Assembly (NCBI GenBank): GCA_003024785.1
Contig: PUQB01000031.1
Span: 186,001-250,000, forward strand
Length of the DNA: 64,000 bases
Direction of reading: 5' to 3'
From: Selaginella tamariscina
Taxonomy: Eukaryota; Streptophyta; Lycopodiopsida; Selaginellales; Selaginellaceae
The position numbers and the translations under genes were made by a program. The notes under the pieces are model-generated. The model was not told the DNA's origin. It saw only the letters and a list, made by a program, of their open reading frames with translations, and did not search any database. Below are positions 36,931 through 48,108 of this stretch, piece by piece; the first letter of the stretch is position 1; every line of letters begins with the position of its first letter.

Positions 36931-37972
36931 TGACGAATGAAGCCAGATCCCAAGTTGTCCTCGATGTACTGGCGAAGAACCTCCAACTCTATGGGTGACA
37001 ATGCGTAAATTGGTCCGAACGGTGGGGTCTTTCCTTCTGCAAGATCAATAGGACAGTCGTAGGACCTGTGAACAGGAAGAACTGTAGCCTTGTGCTTGTC
37101 GAAAACGTCCTTAAAGTCGTGGTACTTGGATGGTAGAGAAGAAGGAGAGAAGGAGAAGGAGTAGGCGAAGAAGAAGGAGTAGGCGAAGGAGATTGAAAAC
37201 AGGAGAGTCAGACACAGGAAAGGTAGAAGAGGACGTAGGAGTTACTTGAAAGGCAAAAAGGTGGAAAGGAGCAGGATCAGTGGTAAGTTCATGCATGGTA
37301 GTGGTAAGAACTTGGAGAGGAGCAGGAGGGAGTTGTGACTGAAAAAGAGGAAGGATCTTGGGGGGTGGAACAGAGGAAGAGTAACAAAATGAGGCAGGAT
37401 TGGGAGAAACCTGTGTGGATGTTGAGAGTGTACAGGATTGGAAGAATCCTGTACAGAAGTCCGTGGTTGCACAGGAGTGAGGGAGGCCTGTGAGTGTGCT
37501 GACGAACCAACAGGAGGTGGATCCTGTTGAGGAGGAACCTTCGACACTGATACAGGATTGGAAGAACCCTGTACAGGAATCCGCAAACTTACAGGAGTGG
37601 AGAGAACCTGCGGATGTGCTGAGGAACTGATATGAGGTGAATCCTGTCGAGAAGAGTCTTCAATAATGGTACAGGAACAGGCACGGTCATCCTGTAGCTT
37701 GTACTGCCTCAGACACCAAGGATGTATCCTGCACGCAGGAAGGTACAGGATTGATCCTGGCTGCTGGAGAGGAAAACGTGAGCGTCCTAGACCTCCATTC
37801 GATCTGCGGGTTTGCAACAACGAACCATGGCATGCCAAAAATGATGGGAGTCGACCGAGTCTTTGATCAAGTTGAAGGAAATTGAACAGTTGAATGCGCC
37901 ATGACTGCAAGAGAGAGGTGTGGTAGGCGTGGGTAACTGCGCCAGAAGCAATCAAACGACCATCGGCCACCT
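36931..37972 (-). other. Element D protease-RT linker, Pro/Ser-rich
   Basis: A 242-codon open frame (37242-37970) rich in Pro, Ser and Gln with repeated SSNPV and QDSSNP motifs encoded by repeats containing TACAGGA. No domain seen. Linkers of this kind separate protease and RT in related elements. Confidence 0.5.
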
Positions 37973-38161
37973 CTACAGGAATGCACGCTTCAACTTCACC
38001 ACCGGAATGCCATGCTGAGCTGCAAAAGTGTCATCCATGAAACATGCATTCGCACCAGTGTCTAACAGGGCAAACTCCTTGAGCTCTCGATTATTGAGGC
38101 GAATGTGTACAGGAAACTTTGAGTGATGGAATGATATGAGCAGCACCAATGGAGCCTGCAC
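37973..38161 (-). CDS. Element D aspartic protease
   Basis: FALLDTGANACFMDD is a retropepsin active site (Asp-Thr-Gly) in the expected hydrophobic setting, followed by HGIPVVKL. The start is inside Gag-Pol, so the ORF start given is not an initiator. It lies between the zinc knuckle and the RT, as usual. Confidence 0.8.
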   Translation of the reverse strand: MQAPLVLLISFHHSKFPVHIRLNNRELKEFALLDTGANACFMDDTFAAQHGIPVVKLKRAFL

Positions 38162-38239
38162 CTACGTCCAATTTCGCGGCTCCTAGACGAAGTGGACATT
38201 GAAGTTTTCCGACTAAACTTCAGCTTCGGCTTCACGTGT

Positions 38240-39154
38240 CTTGAACGTTCTGGCTTTATTAGGACATTCCGCCACCTTGTGTCCTGCTGCACCACAATAC
38301 AAGCATAGGTTCTCATCCCGACGACGCTTGTCTCAGCAGTTGAAAGTGGGCCACGCTTGGATTTGTTAACCTCCATAGGAACTGCTCCAGAAGGTGTCGT
38401 AGGAACATGTGCTACGGCTACAGGATTCGTTGGCAGGAACTGCTGACGGAATTTTTCCTAACGGCGCTCGAACAAACGGTTTGTCGCAGCGAACGGCCTG
38501 TTGCATGATCCGCTAACGTTTGAGCATCCGATAATCTAAGGAGAAGGTCCTTCACATCATCCCTCAGCCCAAAACGAAAGTGTTCGATCAACGCAGTCTC
38601 GTCCCATGGAATGTTTGTGCACAATTGCTGGAATTCAGATGCATAAACTGAAGCTGGTTTGGATCCTTGTGTGAGCCTTCGTAACTTGGTGCATGCAGAA
38701 CGGTACTTATCAGGATCTCCAAAACAGGCTTCAAAGGCAGCCACGAAACCTTCAAAGTCCTCCATCAATGGGTCGTCACGCTCCAGCAAGGGAGCAAACC
38801 CAAGCTCGTGGGATCCACTTAGTAAGGATGCCAAAAGGCCAACCTTTTGTGCATCCGTCGAGTAGGCGTGGTTGCATGCGGATCAAGAGCCGAATCTGAT
38901 TCAGGAAACCTTGGAAATCGAACGGTTGCCACTGAACTTTCTTGGCATGCTGATCTTCGGCTCCGGAGAAAAGTTCGATGAAGAAGGAACCACAGATGCC
39001 TGAGAGAGCGCCTGCGCAGCAGCCTTGGAGGATGCATCAGCAGCTGCATGTGCCGCATGGGTGGAGCTTGCAAATCGGTGACCACTTGGCGCAAAGTGGC
39101 CAGCTCATGGAGCAACATTTGGTGCTCGCGTTGGAAGTGCTCAAAATCAGCCAT
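38240..39154 (-). pseudogene. gag: Element D Gag with zinc knuckle (frameshifted)
   Basis: Starts MADFEHFQREH at 39154, then a frame change near 38840 into a capsid segment with LLERDDPLMEDFEGFVAAF and KLRRLTQGSKPASVYASEF, wording typical of sushi-type Gag. A CCHC knuckle (CLYCGAAGHKVAEC) follows in another frame near 38255-38310. Gag forms the particle and binds RNA. At least two one-base shifts split it. Confidence 0.8.
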
Positions 39155-39254
39155 TGATCTTATGAAAGAAAGAAAAGAGAAAAACGAAGGAAAAGAATCA
39201 AGGAAAAAAAAGTAGCTAGGAAACGAAGAGCTATGAAAGCAGTTACTATCAAAC

Positions 39255-39830
39255 TGTCAAGCCACGATCCAGGAACCAGGAAACGAGTAGGATTCCGGGA
39301 ACAGGAAGGCTTGACTCAGGAATGGACCGAGAGCAGGACAGGAACCAGGAACAGGAATAGGAGCAGGACGGATCCAGGAACAGGACGGATCCAGGAGCAG
39401 GACAGGATCAGGATAGGATCCAGGAACAAGATAGGAACTAGACAGGATCCAAGAGCAAGACAGGAGCAGGAGGCAAAGAGTAAGACAAAACAAGACAAGA
39501 CAAGGAACAAGAATAATCGTAGAATGACTGGTGTTGATAGTAACTGATTGTACAACAATTAGGTCGGAGCTTTTATGCTCACAACTCCAAGCTAATCTAA
39601 TCATGAGTCTAATCTAGTCATGAGCTAAGAATAGTGTCCCTTATCCTCTAGGCATATCCTGTAGCATATCCTATAGGCATATCCTATAGGAATATCCTAT
39701 AGGTATATCCTGTAGGAATATCCTGCAGGCATATCCTGTAACCCGTATCCTGTATTCGAAATCCTGCATCCTGTATCCTGTATCCGGAAACCTGTATCCT
39801 GCATCCTGTATCCTGTATCGGGTTGTGACA
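39255..39830 (-). repeat. Element D 5' LTR
   Basis: Near identical to 33592-34164, with small indels (AGGCTTGACTCAGGAATGGACC versus AGCTTGAGGAACAGGACC). On the minus strand it starts TGTCACAACCCG and ends GGCTTGACA. I could not assign a primer site in the following GTTTGATAGTAACTGC. Confidence 0.9.
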
Positions 39831-40120
39831 ATAATGCACCTTTCATTACTAACATGAATACAAAAGACAAAGTGTAGAGAACCTTTATCTCCTGCTAGAA
39901 CTTCAAATGGAGACCCTTCCTTCGTTGCCCTAACTTCCCTTAACTACTCTTCCTCTCGCCACGTCATCCTTTACCTTTTCCTTTTCCTTTTCCTTACCTT
40001 TTCCTCTCGGTAAGGATTTTCCTCTTCCACAGCCTTTCCTTCCATGCTTACTACGGACCTTCCTACCCTTATTCTCTCTACAGTAGGACGTCCTATGCTC
40101 CTAATATTTTACCTTTAACA
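39831..40120 (-). repeat. Element C 3' LTR, piece 2
   Basis: Matches 48371-48658, ending TTTAACA. A purine-rich tract on the minus strand (40121-40134, AGGAGGGGGCAG) borders it, as expected for the plus-strand primer of a minus-oriented element. Confidence 0.88.
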
Positions 40121-40149
40121 CTGCCCCCTCCTTATTTGTTGCTGTGTCC

Positions 40150-42222
40150 TCACGGCAACACATCCTGCGCATCCTCCTGGTATTCCACCTCCTCCTGATC
40201 CTTGTACTTCTGAAACTCCGCTCTCTCCTTATCCAGTTCCTGCTGAACCATTGCCACCTGAAGACGAAACGCCTGCGTCTCCTTCCTAAGCTGCTCGTTC
40301 TCGTCCTGAAGACGCTGGAACTCGTCCACCACTACAGACAGAATGGTAGCAGTCTGCTGCGTCTCATCCCGCCTCGTACCAGCCTCTGAAATAAATTCAT
40401 CGGCTCCTGTGCAGTCTGTGGAGGTTTAAGCTCCACAACCGGGCTTGGAGTCCTTTGCTTGATCGGTCGCTGAATCCCCTTACTCACAAGTCCCTGGAGT
40501 GCCGTCATCTTCGGCGCCATCACGCTCTCAACTGCTTGTACAATGAGCCGCTGAATGTCTGCCCTATCTTTAATCGTGTACCCGGAATTTACGAGGTGAT
40601 TGAAGAGATTCGCCGCAATCTGCGTTGCGTCCTGTGTCTCGTTTCCACCTTTATCCATCTGCTCGACCATTTCCTGCTGGAGCTGTGCAAGACACTGTGC
40701 AAACTGCAAACTGCATCTGCGTCTCCGTAGCCTGCACCTCTTTCCGCGCAAACGCCCTCCGTCTTTTGAAAATCGCATCAGTCTGCATCCCGCCATCAAG
40801 ATTCTGCTGAATCGGCTCCTCCTCCTCCAGGCGGAAATCAGTCACTGGCACACCCTGCGATCCACTTCCCCGATACATCCCTCGTCCATACATACCTGTA
40901 TGTGTGCGTGGAGAATGCTGAAAGGGCGGCGGATTAAACTGATGCCTCGGAAACTTCGCTCCCCGCGCCATCTCCTCAGCTTCTCTCGCAATTCCCACTA
41001 CTTCCTCATCGGTTATATCCACCGTTGTGGGTGTAACCGTCGGAAGGGAATATCCGAGGATACTTTGCTTGTCCTCGATCTCCGTCGTCCGTTCCCCAAC
41101 CGCTGGCTCACCCTCATCACATCCCTTCTTCTTATAAGGGTCTATTTCTCCCAACGGGATTATCATCATCCGTCTCTCACGCAACAGTTTACATATTCTC
41201 CTGTTCCTTTCCCACCTGCGGTTCCAGCTCCGACTGAAGTTTTCCACTCTCCTGCCTGGCTTTTGTTCTCCGTTCCTTCTCAACCTCCTTTGGTTCCTCG
41301 TCCTCTCCAGGTTCGTCCTCTTCCTCCTGTTCCAACGAAGGTTCTTCTTCTCCGTATGATCTCTCCTGACTGCCGTCTTCCTCCTCGTCAGGTCTACCAC
41401 TATTCTCGGCTCGGAGTTATCCTGTGCTCCTGGCTTTGACTTCTTACCTTTTTCGCCCGATCTAGTGTTCCTCCTCGCGGTCGTTGATCTCTCGACCTTT
41501 GATTTCTTCCTCTTTGGCGTTCTCTCCATCTGTTTCTCCTCCTCTGCCTGCAGGTCAGCATCTACTCCTTTTCCCTTCGTCTCCCCATCTTGCGCTTGGT
41601 TTGCTTCTTCTGAGTGACTCCGTTTCTCTCCTCACTTGCTTCATACGCGCGACTATCTCCGGCCCTTCGCCGTATTGGCGTACATAATCCGCGATTATCT
41701 GTACCCATGTGAAGGCCATCATGGACGAAGGCTCTCCCTTTTTCTCTAACTCCTGCATTGCACAGAGGTGCTCCCTCAGCCTTTTCAGCAAATATCTCGC
41801 CACTCCTACTGGCCTCTTTTCCTTTAATCCGTCATATAAAGACATGACCGGATTCGATGCTGTAATATAAGATGTCCGAAATTCGAACGCGTTAACGATA
41901 AAATTCATCGCTAACTGCGTTTCCTCCCTCAGGTCGGAAAGCTTCAACCCCCACGTACTGCTTGCCTTCCTTTAAGTACTGTGAGGTGTGCCTTCTCGGC
42001 CTTTACCTCTCCTTCCGAATGTGGGAGGTGAAATACCTCCACCAACCTATCGGTGAAAAGGAGTTTCCTCTCCTCTGCATAAGCTACAAATCCTGTATCC
42101 GGCTTCTCCACCTTCTCCAGAAGCATCACTAAGGTGAAGCATTCTTCATCATGAGGTTCGGCATCTCTTAGAATCTCCGCGTATGGCCACAAACCTATCT
42201 CCCGCAGAACCTCTCCTCTCAC
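40150..42222 (-). pseudogene. Element C extra ORF region downstream of integrase
   Basis: About 2 kb of coding-like sequence between integrase and the 3' LTR, in five overlapping frames on the minus strand: 42222-41944, 41947-41555 (MKLSDLREETQLAMNFIVNAF), 41529-40651 (very Lys/Arg/Glu-rich), 40799-40332 (QLQQEMVEQMDKGG) and 40332-40150, a coiled-coil-like LQDENEQLRKE segment. The frames probably come from one long protein broken by indels. I recognise no domain and see no clear signal peptide or membrane segment, so an env-like role is not supported. Athila/Tat relatives often have an additional ORF, so this may be such a protein. Confidence 0.5.
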
Positions 42223-42409
42223 AGGAAAAATCCCATTTAGTGTGCATCAACTGGACTTTCCCCAATCTCTCTCCATCAGGAGGATTCACCAACTCCCGGC
42301 AATTCCGGCAGACACAAGACCCTTCTTTGCCGACATCTCTCTCTCACTGCAAACCCTAGATCTCCTGCCTTGTTTTTCGTGCACTTCAGAGAGCAGAATA
42401 TACTCTTCA

Positions 42410-43640
42410 ACTCAACATAAATATACTCCCTTCAACGAGATATTTCCTTACCTTATTAAGGTTAACCTTTCCTTCTATTGCCTCTCCTTCCAATGTTTCC
42501 AAATCCACCACACCTTCGTCCTACAGATTTAACCCGAAAAGGGCCTATCCAGTTCAAATTAAACTTTTGGCCTATTTCATCCACCTTTCCCCTGTACCAA
42601 AGGACGAGATCACCTACCTTTATCTCTTTGCCTTTCCTTCGCCTATCTAGCCAAACCTTCCGCCTTCTCTGAATCGCCTGTATCGTCCACAGGGCATGCA
42701 TTCTCCTCTCATCTAACTTCTCTAGCTCTATTAAACGAGCTTCCAAAGACTCCTTCTCTCCCATCCTATATTGAATTGCTATTCTCAAGGACGGCACAAT
42801 ATACTCCATCGGAGTTATAGCCTCCAATCCATACGCAAGCTTGGTGTCGTACCTGTAGTCACCTTATAAGCTGTTCTATAGGCCCATAATACTTCTGGTA
42901 ACCTTTCATCCCAATCCTTCTTATTTTCCTGAACCACCTTCGTTTTTAAGGACTTTGTTTGTAGATTCAGCTTGTCCATTACCTTGTGGGTAATATGGTG
43001 TAGACTTCTTATGTTTTATCACAAACTCCCTCATAAGCATTTCTATTGTTTCATTCACGAAATGCTTTCCTCTATCACTCACAATTTCCTTAGGAATACC
43101 ATAACGTACTATTATAGTATTATATATAACCTTCGCTGTATTATATGCATCAGCCTTTCTCATAGGCTCTGCCTCTACCCATTTAGTCATATAATCTGTT
43201 AAAACCAATATATATTGATTCCTTTTTGAGCTTATAGGATTAACTGGTCCTATAAAATCCATTCCCCATTTTTGGAAAGGTTCCAGTGGTAGAACTGGAT
43301 TATAAGGTTGTATTTGTTTCTTTGGAGGCAATTGTGCACGTTGGCATTTATCACATGCCTTACAATATCTATTTACATCTCTCCATAAAGTAGGCCACCA
43401 TAACCCTGCCTGAAGGATTTTCCTTCCTGTTATTTCCTCTGCAAAATGTCCTCCTGCAAGGCCTGAATGAGCCTCTTTAAGAACCTCTGGGGCCTCTAAA
43501 GGATCTACACACCTTCGTAATACCCCATCGGACCCCAGTTTATACAGCTTTCCTCCCACGAGAGAGAAGTGTCGTGTCCTCACGACAAAGAGCTTCCTTT
43601 CATCGGCGTCTTATAAGTAAGTGGTACTATTCCAGTGGCT
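42410..43640 (-). CDS. Element C integrase
   Basis: Zinc-binding HSGLAGGHFA ... CKACDKCQRAQ (43320-43490). Catalytic Asp in GMDFIGP (about 43260), Asp in VSDRGKHFVNE (about 43080), Glu in QGNGQAESTNK (about 42965). After a frame change near 42925, WDERLPEVLWAYRT and the GPF module NWIGPFRVK (near 42550) follow. TDYMTKWVEAEP is typical of the Athila/Tat branch. No chromodomain follows. Confidence 0.88.
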
Positions 43641-44205
43641 AGATATTGTGTAATATGATCTAACCACCTTAATGGAACATCCACACGAAATCTGCATCAG
43701 GAAAATCATCCATAGTACGAATAGGAAGTTCGCCTGTTTTAATACGACTTAAATGATCAGCCTGTTCGTGTTGCTTTCCAGGTTTATGAATTATTTCAAA
43801 ATCATATTCCTGCAGAAGTAGGAACCACCTGGCTAACCTTCCTGTAAGTACAGGTTTATTAAGTAAATATAATAAAGCCTTATGATCCACAAAAAGTTTT
43901 ACTTTATTAGCCAAAAGATAATGTCTAAATTTGTGGATAGCATATACCATACCCAATGCTTCCTTTTCTGTAGTAGTGTAATTTACCTCTGCAGGTGTGA
44001 GCCTGCGACTAGCATAATAAATAGGACGATCCTTACCGTCCTCTTGCATTTGCGTAAGGACAGCTCCTATAGCAATATCAGAGGCATCAACTTGTACATG
44101 GAATTCCCGATCCCACTTGGGACTAACCAATATGGGGGCTTTAATAAGAGCCGTTCGAAGGTTATCAAATGCCTCTTGACACTCTGAAGTCCAAACATAT
44201 GGCAC
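43610..44205 (-). CDS. Element C RNase H
   Basis: QVDASDIAIGAVL (first Asp), TTEKEALGMVYAI (Glu) and FVDHKALLYLL (second Asp) are the catalytic positions; IIHKPGKQHEQADHLSR is the usual C-terminal signature. It removes template RNA during cDNA synthesis. The frame continues past the ORF end after a shift near 43675. Confidence 0.88.
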
Positions 44206-45023
44206 ATCACCTTAAGCAAGTCGGTTAAAGGTTTGGCGAGTTTAGCATAATGCTTTATAAACCGCCTATGGTAGCCTATTTTGCCTAAAAACCTTCGTAA
44301 CTCCTTTATATCCTGTGGTGGTTGTAGGCTAAGGATGACCTTAACCTTGTCCTGATCAACCAATATTCCTTCCTTACAAACCACATGTCCTAAAAGGACT
44401 CCTGATTTAACAAAAAAGTTACATTTTTCTGGATTTAAAGCAACTGAATTTTGTCTGCATTTCTGGAAACATTTTTCCAAACACTGTAGATGTTCCTGTT
44501 TTGTACTATACACACTAAAGTCATCCATAAAGACTTTCATAAAATCTAAAAGGTATTCACGAAAGGTATCCGTTATAATTCTTTGAAACGTAAAGGGTGC
44601 ATTACATAAGCCAAAAGGCATAACCCTATAGGCATAGGCACCCCACGGACTTATAAAAGCCGTCTTATGTTGATCTGCTGGAGCTACCATCACCTGATTA
44701 TATCCTGAAAAGCCGTCCATAAAGGAATACATTTCATGGCCTGCGACATTATCCAGCATTTCCTCTGTGAAAGGAATAGGAAAGATATCCTTAGTTGTAA
44801 CATCATTTAGCTTTTTATAATTGACACACACTCTTAGCTTCCCATTCTTTTTAGGGACGATCACGAGTGGTGACAACCATTGCGCTCCTTGTATAGGATA
44901 TATAAAGCCAACCTTCAACAGTTTATCAATTTCCTCTTTCACCAATTTAGCATAGTTAGGATTCATCCTGTATGCACTTTGTTTGGCCGGTTGGCATCCC
45001 GGCAATAATTGAATAGTGTGCAT
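44067..45023 (-). CDS. Element C reverse transcriptase
   Basis: 318 codons: [56 protein letters not shown], then the catalytic FMDDFSVYS (about 44514-44541, the FMDD variant), FFVKSGVLLGHVV and FLGKIGYHRRFI. The core is intact across this ORF. It overlaps the RNase H ORF in another frame, pointing to a one-base shift near 44200. Confidence 0.9.
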   Translation of the reverse strand: MHTIQLLPGCQPAKQSAYRMNPNYAKLVKEEIDKLLKVGFIYPIQGAQWLSPLVIVPKKNGKLRVCVNYKKLNDVTTKDIFPIPFTEEMLDNVAGHEMYSFMDGFSGYNQVMVAPADQHKTAFISPWGAYAYRVMPFGLCNAPFTFQRIITDTFREYLLDFMKVFMDDFSVYSTKQEHLQCLEKCFQKCRQNSVALNPEKCNFFVKSGVLLGHVVCKEGILVDQDKVKVILSLQPPQDIKELRRFLGKIGYHRRFIKHYAKLAKPLTDLLKVMCHMFGLQSVKRHLITFERLLLKPPYWLVPSGIGNSMYKLMPLILL

Positions 45024-45860
45024 ACATATCTTGGTGGTATTCCTTTAAGATCCTGATAGGACCATGCAAATACATCCTTGTATTTGGCTAACAACATCAA
45101 TCCTTTATTCCTAAAATCAGGATCCAATCCTTGAGCTATATTTAATATCTTAGGTTCCATTTCTGTACCTATATTAACTTGCTCTAAAGGATCATTCGTG
45201 TAGATATATGTATATTCAGCAGGTTGTTCCTGCAAATTCATTTCATAAGGAACAGACTTATAAAATTTTTCCTGCAAGCTTGTTCTGTTCCTGTTCCTTT
45301 TGAAAGATGCTTTTCTTTCCTTCAGAATGGCATATAAATCAATCTCTGCAAGAGCTTTTAGATCAGGATATGTTTTTAAAATTTGCTCTTCCTCCTGATC
45401 ATCCAAGCCCCGCACCCAATCATACCCTTCCAATGCAACTGGCCGATCCTTCTGTGCTAAGTATCCCTTAGCATAAGTATGAATATCGACCTTCAAGTCA
45501 CCTTGTTCTATTGTCATTTTTCCTGAGCCCCAATCCTGCACCGCTTGGGCCACCTTAAGCCAAGGTCGTCCTAACAACATAGTATATGTTGCATCCTGTC
45601 CTTCCATTCGTAGGACAATTAAGGATATTTTGTATTTAAGTCCTTTAACGGATATAGTGACTGCTCTCACAATGCCTAATGGTCTTACACTTCGTTGATC
45701 AGCCATTTTAAGGTTAAATGGAGCCGGTTGGATAGGTCCTAAACCCATCCTTTTACATTCTCCTTCTCAATAAAATTCACACCTGAACCTCCATCTATTA
45801 ATACTCTCTTTAACTTATTCCTGCCCACATATACTGTGATGCAAGGAACATGTCCATCAT
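44963..45860 (-). pseudogene. Element C protease and RT leader
   Basis: The protease active site reads VLIDGGSGVNFI (about 45775-45815), with Asp-Gly-Gly instead of Asp-Thr/Ser-Gly, a form I know from Tat-type plant elements. MLLGRPWL (flap/C-terminal signature, near 45575) and DVFAWSYQDLKGIPP (near 45065) follow in the 261-codon frame 45748-44963. A frame change near 45755 separates the active site from the rest and another near 45020 precedes RT. Confidence 0.75.
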
Positions 45861-46092
45861 AATCACCTTCATACAGTACTTCCTTTCCATTTTACAAACT
45901 GTATATCCTTCACGTGAAGGTGATGTTTGCTGAACTAAACTTAATGCATTTAATATCTGGTTTCTTATGTAAGGAGCTACCTTTATCAACTGTCCAAGCG
46001 TAATCTTTACTCCTGATTTATAGCTTGGTGATACATGGAGTCCATTGTTTTATCATGTAATGGTAATAATGAAAAACTTTGTTCACCTTTAT

Positions 46093-46800
46093 CTATATCA
46101 CCTTTGTCTTACCTTCTGATTCGTTATCAGTCTGACCTTTCTGGTCAGGATCCTGCTCCTGCTTGCTTACATTTTCCTGTAACAAGCTCTCCTTCTTGTT
46201 AGGAATAGTAACTACCTCACCTTCTCCATAACAAGAGGATTCCTTCTTCTTCTCTTGAAGAGCTATAACTGCCCTTGCAACGGGTGGATACTCATCCTTT
46301 TCCTCCTCTATTTGAATAAGCCGTGTTGTAGGCTGCACATTAGTCGTTCTGGTGGAAGTAGGAGGTTGTACCTTCCGCCTAGGACATTCCCTAGAGATAT
46401 GTCCTGTTTCACCACATGTATAACAAACCTGGGAAGGAAAATTCCTACCCTGTGGTCCTTGTTTATCATTTCCTTGTTATAGGAATCATTTCTGCCTCTT
46501 TGACCTTGATATGGTCTTTCCTCTGCCTATCATTTCTTTCAGGATAAGGTCTATCATTCTGCCACGCCTTATATGGACCATTTCTTCCTGCATAATACCT
46601 TTCCTCTCTAATTTCGTAAGGATTATCATTCCTTCGTCATAATATCCAGTATTCCTGTTCTGATAAGGAACTTCATTCCTTCTGCATACATATGTTCCTG
46701 TTCTCATAAGGAATGACATTATCATTCCTATCATTCCCACGGTTCCTATTAGGTGGGAACCTTCTAGGAGGTGGACGTTCATCCATTCTCCTTTCTCTCT
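46093..46800 (-). pseudogene. Element C Gag C-terminal region with third zinc knuckle
   Basis: Mostly low-complexity, basic then acidic. A perfect CCHC knuckle, CYTCGETGHISREC, lies at about 46372-46418, followed by a Glu/Lys-rich tail to 46093. The preceding 46486-46782 segment is Arg/Met/Gly-rich with repeated RN, YQNR and GMI-type units from repeated TTCCT-containing DNA. Broken into at least three frames. Confidence 0.6.
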
Positions 46801-46844
46801 CTATACTAGCCACATTCTGATTTAGGAAATGTCAGCAGTTCGGG

Positions 46845-47756
46845 CTACATGTCCTTCCTTTCCACAGATTTGGCATGTAGGCAATTGCAGCTACATTCCT
46901 CCACTGTATGGCCAGGATTGTTACATTTAGTACACCATACTTTTTCCTTTAACTCCTCTTTAACTGTCATTCCTTTTAAAGTTTTCATCATTTGAGCCAA
47001 TGCTTTCTCATCTATAGGATATTTTCGAACTTTTACTACATCAGCTTCCTCTTCCTCTTCATCAGAGGATTCTTCCTTTCTTCCATATACTTTCAGCTTT
47101 CCTTCTGCAATCTTTTCTATCTGCCTTCTCTTCTTCTCATATATTTTTAATTGATTAATGAGATCCTCTCTATCCTTTTCATTGATAGTAAGTGCTAGAT
47201 CTCTATATGGTTTTAGCAACCCTTGCTTATACCATTGCAATAAGGCATCCATCTTCACATATGCCTTACACTTTTTCTCATGTTTCTTAAAACGGTGTGT
47301 ATATTCATCTATCTTTTCTGTTTTGCCTTGAAGGATAGTCCTTAACTTCTCTAAATGTTCCTCCGGCAATTCCTCCTTTCTGAAATATTCCTTAAATGCA
47401 TCAGTAACCTTCTGATAATTCTCTCTGACTTCCTTTTCTAAATCATAATACCAATCAGAGGCATTTCCTTTCAATGTATGTGGAAATATAAGCAGCCTTT
47501 CTGCATCCGTCACCTTATACAGTTTTACTACCTCTTCAAACTGTTGTAAGTGCCTTTTCGGATTTTCCTTCTTTCCTGCAGAGAATGTGGGATACATCAC
47601 CGTACCCCCAAACATTCCCGGGAAAAGTGCCATATTTGTAATAACCCTTTGCTCTGGTGTATTTCCTCTTACACCTTCCTCCCTTCCTCTTCGGGAGTTC
47701 TCAGGAGATCCTTCTCCTTGCAATCTCGGTATATGAACAGGCACTCCTCCTCTCAC
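46845..47756 (-). CDS. gag: Element C Gag
   Basis: 303 codons. Capsid-like retrotransposon Gag region with HLQQFEEVVKLY, FPHTLKGNASDWYYDLEK, FKEYFRKEELPEEHLEKL, a Lys/Glu-rich helical region, an acidic SSDEEEEEAD stretch, then a zinc knuckle CTKCNNPGHTVEEC near 46900. Immediately after, in another frame, a second knuckle CQICGKEGHVART lacks its last Cys. It builds the particle and binds the element RNA. Confidence 0.85.
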   Translation of the reverse strand: MRGGVPVHIPRLQGEGSPENSRRGREEGVRGNTPEQRVITNMALFPGMFGGTVMYPTFSAGKKENPKRHLQQFEEVVKLYKVTDAERLLIFPHTLKGNASDWYYDLEKEVRENYQKVTDAFKEYFRKEELPEEHLEKLRTILQGKTEKIDEYTHRFKKHEKKCKAYVKMDALLQWYKQGLLKPYRDLALTINEKDREDLINQLKIYEKKRRQIEKIAEGKLKVYGRKEESSDEEEEEADVVKVRKYPIDEKALAQMMKTLKGMTVKEELKEKVWCTKCNNPGHTVEECSCNCLHAKSVERKDM

Positions 47757-48090
47757 TGTTTCCTCTAAACCAGCTGTTTGATACTGCCTCCAATTCTCTG
47801 GATCAGCCTCAGATTTCTGTATTGTTTCTGCAATATCCTCTACTATCTTCCAAGGATATTTTGACGTCTATTTTCGTCAGTTTCAGGTTGCTGTTGGGCA
47901 GCCACTCTATTGGCCTGCCTTTGGTTCCTTTGATCAGCTAAGGCTGGATCAGGACGATGGTTCCTCCACGGTTCCATTCATTCCTTCTCCTTTACACATC
48001 CGGCTCTACACCTTCCGAGCCTTTTTCAGAATGAGAATTTATCTTTTTAGCCTCTTTTCTCAATGAATGCTAACACTGCAATGGCGAAAT

Positions 48091-48106
48091 CCCTCCGTGG
48101 TCGCCA
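48091..48106 (-). other. Element C primer binding site
   Basis: On the minus strand TGGCGACCACGGAGGG starts two bases after the 5' LTR. The leading TGG matches the CCA tail of a tRNA. The tRNA is not assigned. Confidence 0.55.
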
Positions 48107-48108
48107 AT

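Larger units (their letters stand above)
33592..39830 (-). mobile_element. Element D: Tf1/sushi-like chromovirus (minus), nested in the C LTR
   Basis: 6239 bp. LTRs at 33592-34164 and 39255-39830 (573 and 576 bp, near identical) with TG...CA ends on the minus strand. Gag, protease, RT, RNase H, integrase and chromodomain follow in this order on the minus strand. Wording such as [27 protein letters not shown] and QTLEQYLRCF is what I associate with Tf1/sushi-type chromoviruses of fungi and vertebrates. Similar chromoviruses have been reported from mosses and lycophytes. Flanks ATATG and ATAATG suggest a 5-bp target duplication with a one-base change; the intact LTR of element C gives the empty site. 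Confidence 0.9.
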
